Shown here piece by piece: positions 33,526 through 42,554 of a stretch of DNA of 46,395 bases. Both the position numbers and the translations under genes were made by a program. This DNA is from an uncultured Saprospiraceae bacterium (GTDB lineage Bacteria; Bacteroidota; Bacteroidia; Chitinophagales; Saprospiraceae), in the NCBI GenBank assembly GCA_937928405.1, contig CALFWZ010000002.1, positions 1 to 46,395 of the forward strand, written 5' to 3'. Under the pieces are notes generated by a model. That model was not told where the DNA came from. It searched no databases and was given only the letters and a program-made list of their open reading frames with translations. Positions within the stretch are counted from its first letter, which is position 1. The number at the start of each line of letters is the position of its first letter.

Positions 33526-35259
33526 CTACCTAACCAGCACATCTTTTTGATGAAAGCCTTGCAGTATCATACTCACCACAATGGTAATCAAACAGCCAAT
33601 CAGATTAAGCCATAAATAAGCGATTCGAATTATTTCGTGATAATCCAATAAGAAGATCGAAACTACACAAAGTTCACCAATGATCGCCGCCCAGAAAATC
33701 GCATTTCCTTTTATATTTTTAAAGAAAAATCCAACCGTGAATACGCCCAGAATGGTTCCATAAAACAAGGAACCGATGATATTGACAAACTCGATTAAAT
33801 TTTCAAAAAGAGAAGCACCCGCCGCAAAAGCCAACGCGGCCATTCCCCACATTAGGGTAAAAGATTTAGCAGCTCGCAGATAGTGCTGATCATCATATTT
33901 ATCCCCAAAATACCGCCGGTAAAAATCTACCGTCGTACAACTAGCCAACGCGTTTAATTCAGAAGCAACAGAGGACATCGCCGCAGCAAAAATCACCGCC
34001 AGTAAAAGTCCTACCAATCCACTTGGTAGATAAGTCGTGACAAATGAAATAAAAACATAGTCGGTATCTCTGGTTTCAATAGAAGTTATACCGGGATAGT
34101 TGACTTCATAGCTTTTTAATAATCCTTCTACGTCTTTCCGAATAATCCGATCGCGACGATCCAGCACGTTCAATTCTTTTTTAACTTCAGCAATACGTGG
34201 TTCGTTATCGCTATCAATTGCAGCGATCATGGTGGTAATTTTTTCTTTTTTTAATTCAAATACCTCATCAAAGTTCTGCTGGACTAAAGCAAGACTATCG
34301 CGATATTCCGGTTTACTATTCAAAATTTCTACATTGGCCGGATTAAAGTGGACAGGTGGTTTGGTAAATTGAAAAAACATAAAAACCATAATTCCCACAA
34401 ACAAAACAAAAAATTGCATAGGCACTTTAAATATTCCATTAAAGATCAGTCCCAGACGACTTTCCGTCAAAGTCTTACCAGAAAGATAGCGTTGTACCTG
34501 ACTTTGATCGGTACCAAAATAAGAGAGAAATAAAAAGGTCCCACCAAAAAGGGCCGACCACATATTGTACTTATTTTCTAAATCAAATTTAAAATCTACG
34601 ACATTGAGTTTTCCCATTTTTCCGGCAACAGAAACGGCATCACCCAAAGAAACCTCAGGAGGCAGTTTATTTACAATCACCCAAAAAGCGACAAATAATC
34701 CACCCAAAATAATGATCATCTGCTGCTTTTGCGTTTGGCTCACCGCCGTCGTTCCCCCAAAAACGGTATAAGCAATTACAATAACACCTAAAACTAAAAT
34801 CGTCCATGAAAGACTCCATCCTAAAATAACCGACATAATAATGGCTGGTGCGTAAATAGTAATGCCAGCCGCTAGACCACGTCCTAATAAAAATAAAAAA
34901 GCGGTAAACTGCCTAGTCTTCAAATCAAAGCGTTGCTCCAAATATTCGTACGCTGTATAGACTTTAAGTCGATAAAAAATGGGCAAGACAAAAACACATA
35001 AAATGATCATCGCCAGCGGCAACCCAAAGTAAAATTGCGCAAATCGCATCCCATCATCAAAGCCCTGACCGGGCGTAGAAAGAAAGGTAATAGCACTCGC
35101 TTGCGTCGCCATAATCGACAGTCCGATGGTGTGCCATTTTAAGGCGCGATCACCTAGAATATAACTTTCGGTACTATTAACATTCCGAGTTTTCCAAAAG
35201 CCATAAGCAACAATAAAAGATAAAGTAGCGACGAGAACCGTCCAGTCCAAATAACTCAT
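33526..35259 (-). CDS. Sodium:solute symporter (SSS family) with a large hydrophilic insert
   Basis: A 577-residue inner-membrane transporter with about thirteen hydrophobic segments. The N-terminus (YGFWKTRNVNSTESYILGDRALKWHTIGLSIMATQASAITFLSTPGQGF) is the SSS signature with the S-A-x-T-F sodium-site region. VASELNALASCTTVDFYRR late in the protein is the second family signature (A-x-x-S-S-x-x-x-x-L). A charged, non-membrane stretch of about 90-100 residues (HFNPANVEILNSKPEYRDSL ... DVEGLLKSYEVNYPGI) interrupts the core near residues 300-395; it has coiled-coil-like heptads. Substrate unknown; sugars, acetylated sugars or amino acids are all possible. It follows a 39-residue membrane peptide gene by 19 bases. 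Confidence 0.92.
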   Translation of the reverse strand: MSYLDWTVLVATLSFIVAYGFWKTRNVNSTESYILGDRALKWHTIGLSIMATQASAITFLSTPGQGFDDGMRFAQFYFGLPLAMIILCVFVLPIFYRLKVYTAYEYLEQRFDLKTRQFTAFLFLLGRGLAAGITIYAPAIIMSVILGWSLSWTILVLGVIVIAYTVFGGTTAVSQTQKQQMIIILGGLFVAFWVIVNKLPPEVSLGDAVSVAGKMGKLNVVDFKFDLENKYNMWSALFGGTFLFLSYFGTDQSQVQRYLSGKTLTESRLGLIFNGIFKVPMQFFVLFVGIMVFMFFQFTKPPVHFNPANVEILNSKPEYRDSLALVQQNFDEVFELKKEKITTMIAAIDSDNEPRIAEVKKELNVLDRRDRIIRKDVEGLLKSYEVNYPGITSIETRDTDYVFISFVTTYLPSGLVGLLLAVIFAAAMSSVASELNALASCTTVDFYRRYFGDKYDDQHYLRAAKSFTLMWGMAALAFAAGASLFENLIEFVNIIGSLFYGTILGVFTVGFFFKNIKGNAIFWAAIIGELCVVSIFLLDYHEIIRIAYLWLNLIGCLITIVVSMILQGFHQKDVLVR

Positions 35260-35278
35260 AAGGGGGATGTTTGGGGAT

Positions 35279-35398
35279 TTAGGCGTGTGCCTCAGTAAAC
35301 AAGTAAAATAAAAAAATCAGTACGGCATGGATAATTAAGACCATGGCATAAATCTGATTCCAAGAATTTAAAAAGGGAGGTTGTTCGTCTTCTTGCAT
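35279..35398 (-). CDS. 39-residue single-span membrane peptide, operon partner of the symporter
   Basis: A very short gene that standard calling would miss. It encodes MQEDEQPPFLNSWNQIYAMV followed by a hydrophobic span (LIIHAVLIFLFYLF) and TEAHA. An acidic, proline-bearing N-terminus precedes one membrane helix, so it is a plausible single-pass peptide. It lies 19 bases upstream of the symporter start, same strand, no terminator between. Small membrane partners of SSS carriers are known (for example YjcH with ActP, and DUF4212 proteins), but this is much shorter and not obviously of those families. Start chosen at the only ATG. Confidence 0.7.
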   Translation of the reverse strand: MQEDEQPPFLNSWNQIYAMVLIIHAVLIFLFYLFTEAHA

Positions 35399-35434
35399 TT
35401 TTGATTTGTTGAATGGTTGAATCTAATTTAGAAA

Positions 35435-35534
35435 GTGTATATCTTTTATCGCAAAGCAAATCCACATAATTAGTTTTATTTCATAAAATTAAAAAATCTT
35501 TTTTCTTAATTTTTAGCGTAAGCGCATCGTTGAA
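35435..35534 (+). repeat. Interspersed repeat family R1, copy at 35.4 kb
   Basis: Partner of 6673-6769, same orientation. It begins GTGTATATCTTTTA and ends AGCGTAAGCGCATCGTTGAA. It is edged by GTTGAA-type units on the left and by a GTTGAACTG...CAGTTCAAC inverted pair on the right (about 35529-35585). It separates the PIG-L-like gene from the symporter operon's first codon. Confidence 0.7.
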
Positions 35535-35589
35535 CTGCTGAGTTATAAATCAAATCAACGATTCAACAAATCAACAGTTCAACAATTAT

Positions 35590-38094
35590 TTATTTACCAA
35601 TGGAGATCAGATTTGTAAATAATCGGTACGCACCGGGTACGCCGGCGGGCAATTCCCGAAACCAAGAATAGCCGCTATATACAAAATGTCCCGTCCCATG
35701 TTTTGCCACCAATAGGCCGCCATCATTGGCAGGTTCGCCGGGATCGTTACTCGATAGAATTGCCTCATAACGGTCATCCCATTCGCTAGGAAAATACAAT
35801 CCACGTTCTTGCACCCATCCATCAAAATCTGCGGAGGTAATTTTATTAGGATAATTAATAACGGAATGACCTGGCTTTAAAATCCGAACTTCCGCTTCTT
35901 CGGTTGAGACTCTTTTTCGAGATAATTTAAATGGAAATGGCCCCAAATCTTTGGTCTTTAAACGATGGGCCGTGTTGTACTGAACGATCACGGTGCCGCC
36001 ATTTTCTACATATTTCATCAACTTTGGTTGTTGAAATTTAATTCTTTCGTTGGTGTTGTAAGCACGGATACCGACAATCACGGCGTCGTATTTTTTGAGG
36101 TTATCGGATCGAATATCTTTGTCTTCTAGTAAATCTACCCGATAGCCGATTTGTTCCAAACTCTCTGGAATTTTATCACCAGCTCCCATGATATAACCAA
36201 TCCGATCGCCCGCTTTTTTAAGATCGATTTTCACCACTTTCGCCTCTTCATTTTGAAAAACCGTTTGCACGGGAATGTGGTCGTAATCAATCACATTAAT
36301 ACCTTTGGTATAAACCTTTCCGTTAACCGTAGCGATGGGACTTACAAGTCCAACATCTTGTCCTTCGGGTGGATATAAGGTAAACCTAAAAGTCTCTTCT
36401 TCTCCTTTTTGTGCAAGATTAAAATCAATACTAGCTGGTGCAATTTTCCAACCGTCAGGGTACGCTAATTTTAAAGTTCCTTTTAAGTCCGCTTGTCCTG
36501 CTTTGACTAAGACCTCAACCGAGCGACCTTCTTGGTCTGGAAAAACAAATACTTTGTTGGTAATATTGGTAAATACTGGAGGAGTAATTTCGAAAGGTCG
36601 ATATACTTCTCCTTTTACTGGGTCTGTTTTTTTGTAAACGATGTTTCGATGAAAAGCAAAAGGTCTTTTATTGATTTCAAAATTAAACCGGACCCGTAAG
36701 TCTCTAGGCGTTTCTGCTAACCCGATCAATTGACGATCCGTTACTTTATACATTCCATAAGATCCTTTTTCGGTCAACCAATAAGGATTGGTAAATTTTT
36801 GATTTTTGGGAAAAGTGATTTTTTTATTAAAAACAATTCTTTCGTTCGATCCCATTTCGGTGTTTATCATCGTATCTATTCCCAATGGTAAATAATCAAT
36901 CGATTTTAAAACTATATTATTTCCTGTTCGAGTAATGGCTTCAATTTTCAGTTCTGTACTTTCACCTGGCGTGGCAGAAAAATCACTTGCTGTGGCATCT
37001 AAAAAGATTCCTAAACAATCATGAATTACATTTTGGATATCTTCCAATTTTACTTTTTTCCAATAACTATCCGGAAGTGCTTCCGCCATCGTGTATGCTT
37101 TAACTAAATCCGGCACACTGTTTTGAGGATTTTCATAATCAAAATTTTCACCAATATTTTCTATTAATTGCCCAATGGCTGCGCCACCTTTTAAACGAGA
37201 CCAAGTCGTATTGATACCAGCAAAAGGATTTTCTTTATCCACTGGTTTATCTCCTTTTAAGAATTCAAGGTATTCTTGCATGGAGCCACGCGAAGGAGTA
37301 GAACCCATTCCTTGACATTTGTGCATGGATCGACTTTCAGCGGCGATTTCGTTATTAGACTTTCCTTTTAAAGGATAATACGCCCCAATGTCTACACTGA
37401 GTAGATTGGTTTTATCTGCTTTCGCAAAATTTTCCCGACTACCATAAAAGCACCAAGAGGTGTTAAAAAATAATCTTTTGGGTTGCCACGGGTTTACATA
37501 TTTGAGTTGATCTGGATAGGCCTCTGCATCACCGACCAGATCGAAAGCTTCGTAAGAAAGCACCGCCGAAGAAGTATGATGTCCGTGCGTTTTTCCAGCA
37601 GACTTATGATCAAAACGATTGATGATAATATCGGGTTGGAAATTTCTAATTGTCCAGACAACGTCGGAGAGTACCGCATCTTTATTCCAAATCTTTAATG
37701 TTTCATCTGGATGTTTGGAATAACCAAAATCAGTAGCCCGCGTAAAAAACTGTTGTCCACCATCAATGGAGCGCGCCATTAATAGTTCTTGCGTACGCAT
37801 AACACCGAGCAATTCTGCCAATTCTGTTCCAATCAAATTTTGACCACCATCGCCACGGGTGAGCGAGAGGTAAGCGGTTCTGGCGCGCATTTTATTAGAA
37901 AGCCAAGAGATCATTCTAGTATTTTCATCATCCGGAGGTGCCGCTACAAAAAGCGCCGAAGCCAGTACATTGAGTCGTTTGATGTCATCATGAATATCAG
38001 CAGCCGTCGTAGTCGCAGGTTTTTGGGCCACCAAGAGTCCAACGGTCATAAAACAGATACTGAACAGCAATATCTTTTTAAAAGGAAAAAACAT
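35590..38094 (-). CDS. Secreted PIG-L-like protein with C-terminal GATase-like domain
   Basis: An 834-residue protein from the ATG at 38094, which gives a good signal peptide (MFFPFKKILLFSICFMTVGLLVA); an upstream extension to 38148 has none. Residues about 40-290 are a PIG-L/LmbE-type deacetylase fold: TRGDGGQNLIG and THGHHTSSA are the expected segments, but the first motif AHPDDE reads APPDDE (Pro53, see finding). A long middle of beta-rich segments follows, then from about 625 a class I glutamine amidotransferase-like domain (IGYIMGAGDKIPESLEQIGY, KYDAVIVGIRAYNTNE, GGTVIVQYN) as in ThuA-like proteins. This architecture is recurrent in Bacteroidota. It likely acts on a sugar or other acetylated nutrient, with the symporter operon downstream as candidate importer (inference). 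Confidence 0.88.
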   Translation of the reverse strand: MFFPFKKILLFSICFMTVGLLVAQKPATTTAADIHDDIKRLNVLASALFVAAPPDDENTRMISWLSNKMRARTAYLSLTRGDGGQNLIGTELAELLGVMRTQELLMARSIDGGQQFFTRATDFGYSKHPDETLKIWNKDAVLSDVVWTIRNFQPDIIINRFDHKSAGKTHGHHTSSAVLSYEAFDLVGDAEAYPDQLKYVNPWQPKRLFFNTSWCFYGSRENFAKADKTNLLSVDIGAYYPLKGKSNNEIAAESRSMHKCQGMGSTPSRGSMQEYLEFLKGDKPVDKENPFAGINTTWSRLKGGAAIGQLIENIGENFDYENPQNSVPDLVKAYTMAEALPDSYWKKVKLEDIQNVIHDCLGIFLDATASDFSATPGESTELKIEAITRTGNNIVLKSIDYLPLGIDTMINTEMGSNERIVFNKKITFPKNQKFTNPYWLTEKGSYGMYKVTDRQLIGLAETPRDLRVRFNFEINKRPFAFHRNIVYKKTDPVKGEVYRPFEITPPVFTNITNKVFVFPDQEGRSVEVLVKAGQADLKGTLKLAYPDGWKIAPASIDFNLAQKGEEETFRFTLYPPEGQDVGLVSPIATVNGKVYTKGINVIDYDHIPVQTVFQNEEAKVVKIDLKKAGDRIGYIMGAGDKIPESLEQIGYRVDLLEDKDIRSDNLKKYDAVIVGIRAYNTNERIKFQQPKLMKYVENGGTVIVQYNTAHRLKTKDLGPFPFKLSRKRVSTEEAEVRILKPGHSVINYPNKITSADFDGWVQERGLYFPSEWDDRYEAILSSNDPGEPANDGGLLVAKHGTGHFVYSGYSWFRELPAGVPGAYRLFTNLISIGK

Positions 38095-38412
38095 AAATCT
38101 AATTTTTTTGATGAGGTTGTATAATGTTGTCTGCGCTTCCCAAATCAAGTTCGAGACTTTGGCCTGCGAAAAATAGTCAATTTAAGGGAAATTAAGTTTA
38201 TTTTAAGGCAAATCTGTTATCATCAAGACCATAAAATTGGCAACTACCAGCCAAAGATCACGTATAAACTAGATGACTTATGGATCGAAATTTGTCTAAA
38301 TTTCTCAGAACATGTGTATCTTTGTTGTTGTTTTAGACGCTTCTCAATTCTAAAGGCATATTCTGCCTACATGCAGTAAATAACATAAAATCACTAAAAA
38401 TTATACTGGATC
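38095..38412. other. Divergent gap between PIG-L-like and GH57 genes
   Basis: About 320 bases with no gene. The right part carries the GH57 promoter candidate; nothing else stands out apart from AT-rich sequence. Confidence 0.5.
38317..38324 (+). promoter_or_regulatory. Candidate promoter (TATCTTTG) for the GH57 gene
   Basis: TATCTTTG fits TAnnTTTG exactly, and a TTTG lies 22 bases upstream (38291-38294) where the -33 box would be. The leader to the ATG at 38413 would be about 80 bases. Confidence 0.5.
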
Positions 38413-40848
38413 ATGGCCAGAAAGAACAAATATGTATGCATTCACGGACATTTCTACCAACCTCCTAGAGAAAATGCTTGGTTAGAGACCGTAGAGTTAC
38501 AAGAATCCGCACAGCCTTTTCACGACTGGAATGAGCGAATCAATTTTGAATGCTACGCGCCAAATACTGCCGCGCGGTTGATAGATGGTGAGCAATTTAT
38601 TACCAAAATCACCAATAATTATACATATATAAATTTCAATTTCGGTCCTACCCTACTTTCTTGGATGAAATCTGCCGATCCGTTGACCCACGATAGAATC
38701 GTCGAAGCGGATCGTGTTAGTCAAAAGAAATTCGGTGGGCATGGATCAGCCATCGCTCAAGTACATAGTCATCTGATTATGCCATTGGCTAACGAACGTG
38801 ACAAGGAGACGCAAGTGATTTGGGGAATCCGTGATTTTGAATCTCGTTTTAATCGCTATCCTGAAGGTATGTGGTTGGCAGAGACGGCAGCAGATACCGA
38901 TACCTTAGAGGTACTTGCAAAGCATGGAATCAAGTATACCATTCTGGCACCTCAGCAAGCAAAAGCTTTCCGTAAAATCGGCGATCATGATTGGAAAAAC
39001 AAAGATCAGCATGGTTTTGACGTACGACGTCCCTATAAGGTAAATCTACCTTCCGGCCGATCTATGGCCTTATTTTTTTATGATGGGAATGTAGCTCAGG
39101 ATGTTGCTTTTAATAAACTGCTCAACGATGGTCAAGCACTCGCTAATCGTTTGATGGAACCGTTTGACGATAATGACGAACCACAACTTTCGCATATTGC
39201 TACCGATGGAGAAAGTTATGGTCATCATCACCGTTATGGCGAAATGGCCTTGGCATCTTGCTTAGACCATTTCAAAAATAACAATACGGATGTTTCCATT
39301 ATTAATTATGGATATTATCTCGAACTTTTTCCGCCAGAATATGAAGCGCAGATTCACGATAATAGTTCGTGGAGTTGTGTGCACGGCGTGGAGCGTTGGC
39401 GCAGCAACTGCGGCTGTAATACGGGTGGCAATCATGGTTGGACTCAATCTTGGCGAACAGAACTTAGAGACAGTTTAAACTGGTTGCGTGATGAGATCAT
39501 TCCAATTTATGAAGAAGAGGCAGGAAAATTATTACGGGATCCTTGGTCCGCTCGAAATGATTTTATTGAAGTATTGCTGAATCGGAATGATGAAGTAGTC
39601 GATAAATTTTTGAAAAAACACCAAAAGCGTAAATTAAAGCCAGAAGACAAAGTTCAGGCCATGCGCTTATTAGAAATGCAACGAAACGCAGTGTTGATGT
39701 TCTCAAGTTGTGGTTGGTTTTTTGATGAAATTAGTGGACTAGAAACGAACCAGATATTACAATATGCTTGTCGGGTGTTGTATTATGCCAAACAAGTTGG
39801 AGGGGTGGATTTAAATGGTGGTTTTGTACACCGTTTATCGAAAGCAAAAAGTAATGTTTATTCCGATGGTGCCTTTAGTTATATCAACCATGTTTTACCA
39901 ACCACTGTCAACCTAGAAGGTGCTGGTATTCACTACGCGGTCGCTTCTCTTTTTGAGCAGCAACCCGAAGAAATGGAGTTATTTAACTATCATGCTAAAA
40001 GTCAATATTTTAAACGGGAAACCGCTGGAAAACTCATCCTTAATTTTGGTCGAACGATCATGAAATCCAAGGTTACTTATTCGGAAAAGCCTTTTAACTT
40101 TGTGGTATTATATCTTGGTCAACAAAATATCATCAGTAGTGTATCCTTGGATATTTCTAAAGAACGATTTATGGAAATGGAAGAACGAATTTCCAAAGCG
40201 TTCCATGCCAATCAACTAGGGGATGTCATCGCCATTATGCACGAATATTTCGGTCGAGAAACGTACTCGTTCCAACATTTATTTCGGGACGAAAAAAGAA
40301 AAATTCTAAAGAAAATCACCAAACAGAATTTAGAAAAAGCTGAAAAGTCTTTCCGCAATATTTACAATGACAATTATCAACTAATGTCGAGTACCTTGCA
40401 GAGTGGTATTCCTATACCAAAAGCATATAATAATGTGGTACAGTATATTGTAAACGCAGATTTGCATCGATTCTTTACTTTTGATAATCTGAGCATTTCT
40501 GAACTCAAACGGTTATCAACAGAATTAGAAAAATGGAATATTCAGCTAAACAATTCTGAGTCTTTTAAATTGGCAGCAGGAGAACGTATCTTTTACGAAG
40601 TACGTAAAATTGAGCATGCAGATATTCCAATCGAGGAACTCAGTTTGCTAATAGAGATTCTAGAAACATTACATCAAATGGGACTCAATCCCAATATTTG
40701 GAAAAGTCAAAACTTATACGCGAAGATTCACCGAGAATATCGTAAGGGTAGAAGAGATTTCCCTAATCAAAAATGGAAGAAGAAATTTATTGAATTAGGA
40801 TATTTACTAAAATACCGTAGAGAGATCGTCGTAATGACCGAAGCATAG
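38413..40848 (+). CDS. GH57-family glycoside hydrolase with DUF3536 region
   Basis: An 811-residue cytosolic enzyme (no signal peptide). The start KYVCIHGHFYQPPRENAWLE is the first GH57 motif (H-x-H-xYQP). The catalytic nucleophile is expected in EGMWLAETAA (Glu157) and the acid in HIATDGESYGHHH (Asp265, near the DGE motif), both present. The following region (NSSWSCVHGVERWRSNCGCNTGG) and the helical C-terminus are the DUF3536 extension typical of the long Bacteroidota form. GH57 enzymes include alpha-amylases, 4-alpha-glucanotransferases and branching enzymes, so a role in glycogen or other alpha-glucan handling is the likely one; the exact activity cannot be told. Confidence 0.92.
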   Translation: MARKNKYVCIHGHFYQPPRENAWLETVELQESAQPFHDWNERINFECYAPNTAARLIDGEQFITKITNNYTYINFNFGPTLLSWMKSADPLTHDRIVEADRVSQKKFGGHGSAIAQVHSHLIMPLANERDKETQVIWGIRDFESRFNRYPEGMWLAETAADTDTLEVLAKHGIKYTILAPQQAKAFRKIGDHDWKNKDQHGFDVRRPYKVNLPSGRSMALFFYDGNVAQDVAFNKLLNDGQALANRLMEPFDDNDEPQLSHIATDGESYGHHHRYGEMALASCLDHFKNNNTDVSIINYGYYLELFPPEYEAQIHDNSSWSCVHGVERWRSNCGCNTGGNHGWTQSWRTELRDSLNWLRDEIIPIYEEEAGKLLRDPWSARNDFIEVLLNRNDEVVDKFLKKHQKRKLKPEDKVQAMRLLEMQRNAVLMFSSCGWFFDEISGLETNQILQYACRVLYYAKQVGGVDLNGGFVHRLSKAKSNVYSDGAFSYINHVLPTTVNLEGAGIHYAVASLFEQQPEEMELFNYHAKSQYFKRETAGKLILNFGRTIMKSKVTYSEKPFNFVVLYLGQQNIISSVSLDISKERFMEMEERISKAFHANQLGDVIAIMHEYFGRETYSFQHLFRDEKRKILKKITKQNLEKAEKSFRNIYNDNYQLMSSTLQSGIPIPKAYNNVVQYIVNADLHRFFTFDNLSISELKRLSTELEKWNIQLNNSESFKLAAGERIFYEVRKIEHADIPIEELSLLIEILETLHQMGLNPNIWKSQNLYAKIHREYRKGRRDFPNQKWKKKFIELGYLLKYRREIVVMTEA

Positions 40849-40947
40849 AATAGGATCAACAAAAATTTAATTCTATTTTAAAAGGAAAATATTTGAACAA
40901 TATTCAGATATTTTCCTTTCCTATTTTAAGAAGTTATTTAAACTTCT

Positions 40948-41397
40948 ATGCAACCTACAATCCTTATGCTCACGAACTTACAGTTGGTCGGATTATTTGT
41001 ATCTTGGGGACTCGTCGTCCTAATTTGGATTATTCAGTTGGTCCACTACCCTAGTTTTCGTTTTATTGATTCAACTAAGTTCACAGATTTTCACCGTCAT
41101 CATACCCGATCAATTACGGTCATTGTGATGCCGTTGATGCTTGCCGAATTAATTATTAGTTTTTTACTAGGTTATCAAAATGGTTTTAGGTTTCTCGAAA
41201 CGACGGTCCTCATCATGGTCATTGGTATTTGGCTAAGTACTTTTTTGATTCAAATTCCACTACACGATCGGCTCAGTACGGGTGATAATTCTAAGGTCGT
41301 TACAAAACTAGTAAACACCAATTGGATTCGGACTTTTTTATGGACGATCAAAGCCATTATCTTAACCTGGGGTTATTGTGGCCCTCATTACTATTAG
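40948..41397 (+). CDS. Four-helix membrane protein
   Basis: A 149-residue protein with four hydrophobic segments (LQLVGLFVSWGLVVLIWIIQLV, TVIVMPLMLAELIISFLLGY, TVLIMVIGIWLSTFLIQIPL, FLWTIKAIILTWGYCG). The loop VHYPSFRFIDSTKFTDFHRHHTRSITVIVMP, with its D-x-x-x-F-x-x-x-H, recalls DUF1772-type proteins, which are four-helix membrane proteins sometimes linked to oxygenase activity. I would not assert this family. The stop codon overlaps that of the MFS gene on the other strand (TTAG at 41394-41397), so the two genes are tail to tail with no terminator between. Confidence 0.75.
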   Translation: MQPTILMLTNLQLVGLFVSWGLVVLIWIIQLVHYPSFRFIDSTKFTDFHRHHTRSITVIVMPLMLAELIISFLLGYQNGFRFLETTVLIMVIGIWLSTFLIQIPLHDRLSTGDNSKVVTKLVNTNWIRTFLWTIKAIILTWGYCGPHYY

Positions 41398-42554
41398 CCT
41401 GTCTTTTTTGTGAATGTCAAATAGAAAAACGGAATGATCGTGATGATTGCGGCAAACAAATAGGTACGAAAAAAGTAATTGTCATTATTGTCATAGATCC
41501 AAGCGGATATCAAGGCTCCCATTCCGATACCGATTTCGAGTGCGATATAAAGGGTAGCGGTTCCCCTCCCCCGCCGTTCTTCAACGCTCAGATCAATTAC
41601 CCAGGCAAAGACAGCAGGAGAAACTATTCCTAAAGAAAATCCTAAACAACCGGAGGCAGCAAATAGTCCAATGGCAGAATCTACATTTCCAAAAAATAGC
41701 AGCGCCGCCACAGTCATTAATATGCCAACTTTAATCACTGGAACCCGACCGTAACGATCAGCCGTCTTTCCGGCCACCAAGCGAGAAAGTACTGAGCAAA
41801 TCGTAAAACTGGTAAAGAGCATTCCTCTATTTTCAATACCTAAATAATCACTTTGGTCCGGTGAAATAGTAATTAGCACCCCAAAATTTAGATAAATACA
41901 AACTGCCACAATAGCAGCAGGGATCACACTGGGCTCAATGATTTCACTCGTCTTAATTTTTAAAATAGAAACTTTGAAAGGCGTCTTATCAACGAGTGTT
42001 TCTTTTAAACCAAATATCATCAAAATAGAAACTAACGCAATAAAAGAGGCTACATAAAACATGTAATCAGGCGAATAATTGATGGACAACCAACTACCGA
42101 TCGGTGGAAACATCGAGGCACCTAAATTCATACTAACACCGATCATTCCCATTGCTTCTGCCCTTCTACCAGACGGCACAATATCTGCAACATAAGCGGT
42201 AGAAGCAGTAGGTCGAAAACCAGTAGAAAAGCCATGAAGCAGTCGAAGTAACATAAAGCCCGCTACACTGGTCAGCAATGGATAAGCCAAACTACAAACT
42301 ACGCAGACGATCGTTCCAATCACCATGACGGGCAATCGACCAATGGTATCTGTTAGCTTACCACTAAAAGGACGAGAAATAGCCGCAGTCAACGTAAACA
42401 GCGCGATGATAAACCCTTTATAATCTTCTCCTCCCAGTGACGTTAAATAAGCCGGCAACTCTGGAATAATCATGTTGAAACTGCCCGAAAATAACAACTG
42501 GGAAATGCAGAGAATAAGAAATTGAAAAGTATAGAGGGGTTTATTTTCAGGCAT
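41394..42554 (-). CDS. Major facilitator superfamily transporter
   Basis: A 386-residue carrier with about twelve membrane segments. The best start is the ATG at 42554 (MPENKPLYTFQFLILCISQL). A longer open frame runs upstream only because it reads through an octamer tandem repeat (see finding). GKLTDTIGRLPVMVIG in loop 2-3 and ADRYGRVPVIKVG in the second half are the MFS loop signatures (G-x-x-x-D-x-x-G-R-(R/K/L)), and LRLLHGFSTGFRPTASTAYVADIVP and LGFSLGIVSPAVFAWVIDL match the conserved drug/metabolite:H+ antiporter pattern. Probably an efflux or metabolite exporter; substrate unknown. Confidence 0.9.
   Translation of the reverse strand: MPENKPLYTFQFLILCISQLLFSGSFNMIIPELPAYLTSLGGEDYKGFIIALFTLTAAISRPFSGKLTDTIGRLPVMVIGTIVCVVCSLAYPLLTSVAGFMLLRLLHGFSTGFRPTASTAYVADIVPSGRRAEAMGMIGVSMNLGASMFPPIGSWLSINYSPDYMFYVASFIALVSILMIFGLKETLVDKTPFKVSILKIKTSEIIEPSVIPAAIVAVCIYLNFGVLITISPDQSDYLGIENRGMLFTSFTICSVLSRLVAGKTADRYGRVPVIKVGILMTVAALLFFGNVDSAIGLFAASGCLGFSLGIVSPAVFAWVIDLSVEERRGRGTATLYIALEIGIGMGALISAWIYDNNDNYFFRTYLFAAIITIIPFFYLTFTKKTG

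Noticed and set aside
26398..38124. 14-base match ATGAGGTTGTATAA at 26398 and 38111, upstream of two minus-strand genes
   Set aside because: A match of this length is expected a few times by chance in a 46 kb AT-rich window; no further similarity around it.
41322..41633. 103-residue plus-strand frame overlapping the convergent gene ends
   Set aside because: It is antisense to the end of the MFS gene, whose membrane pattern and family motifs are clear.
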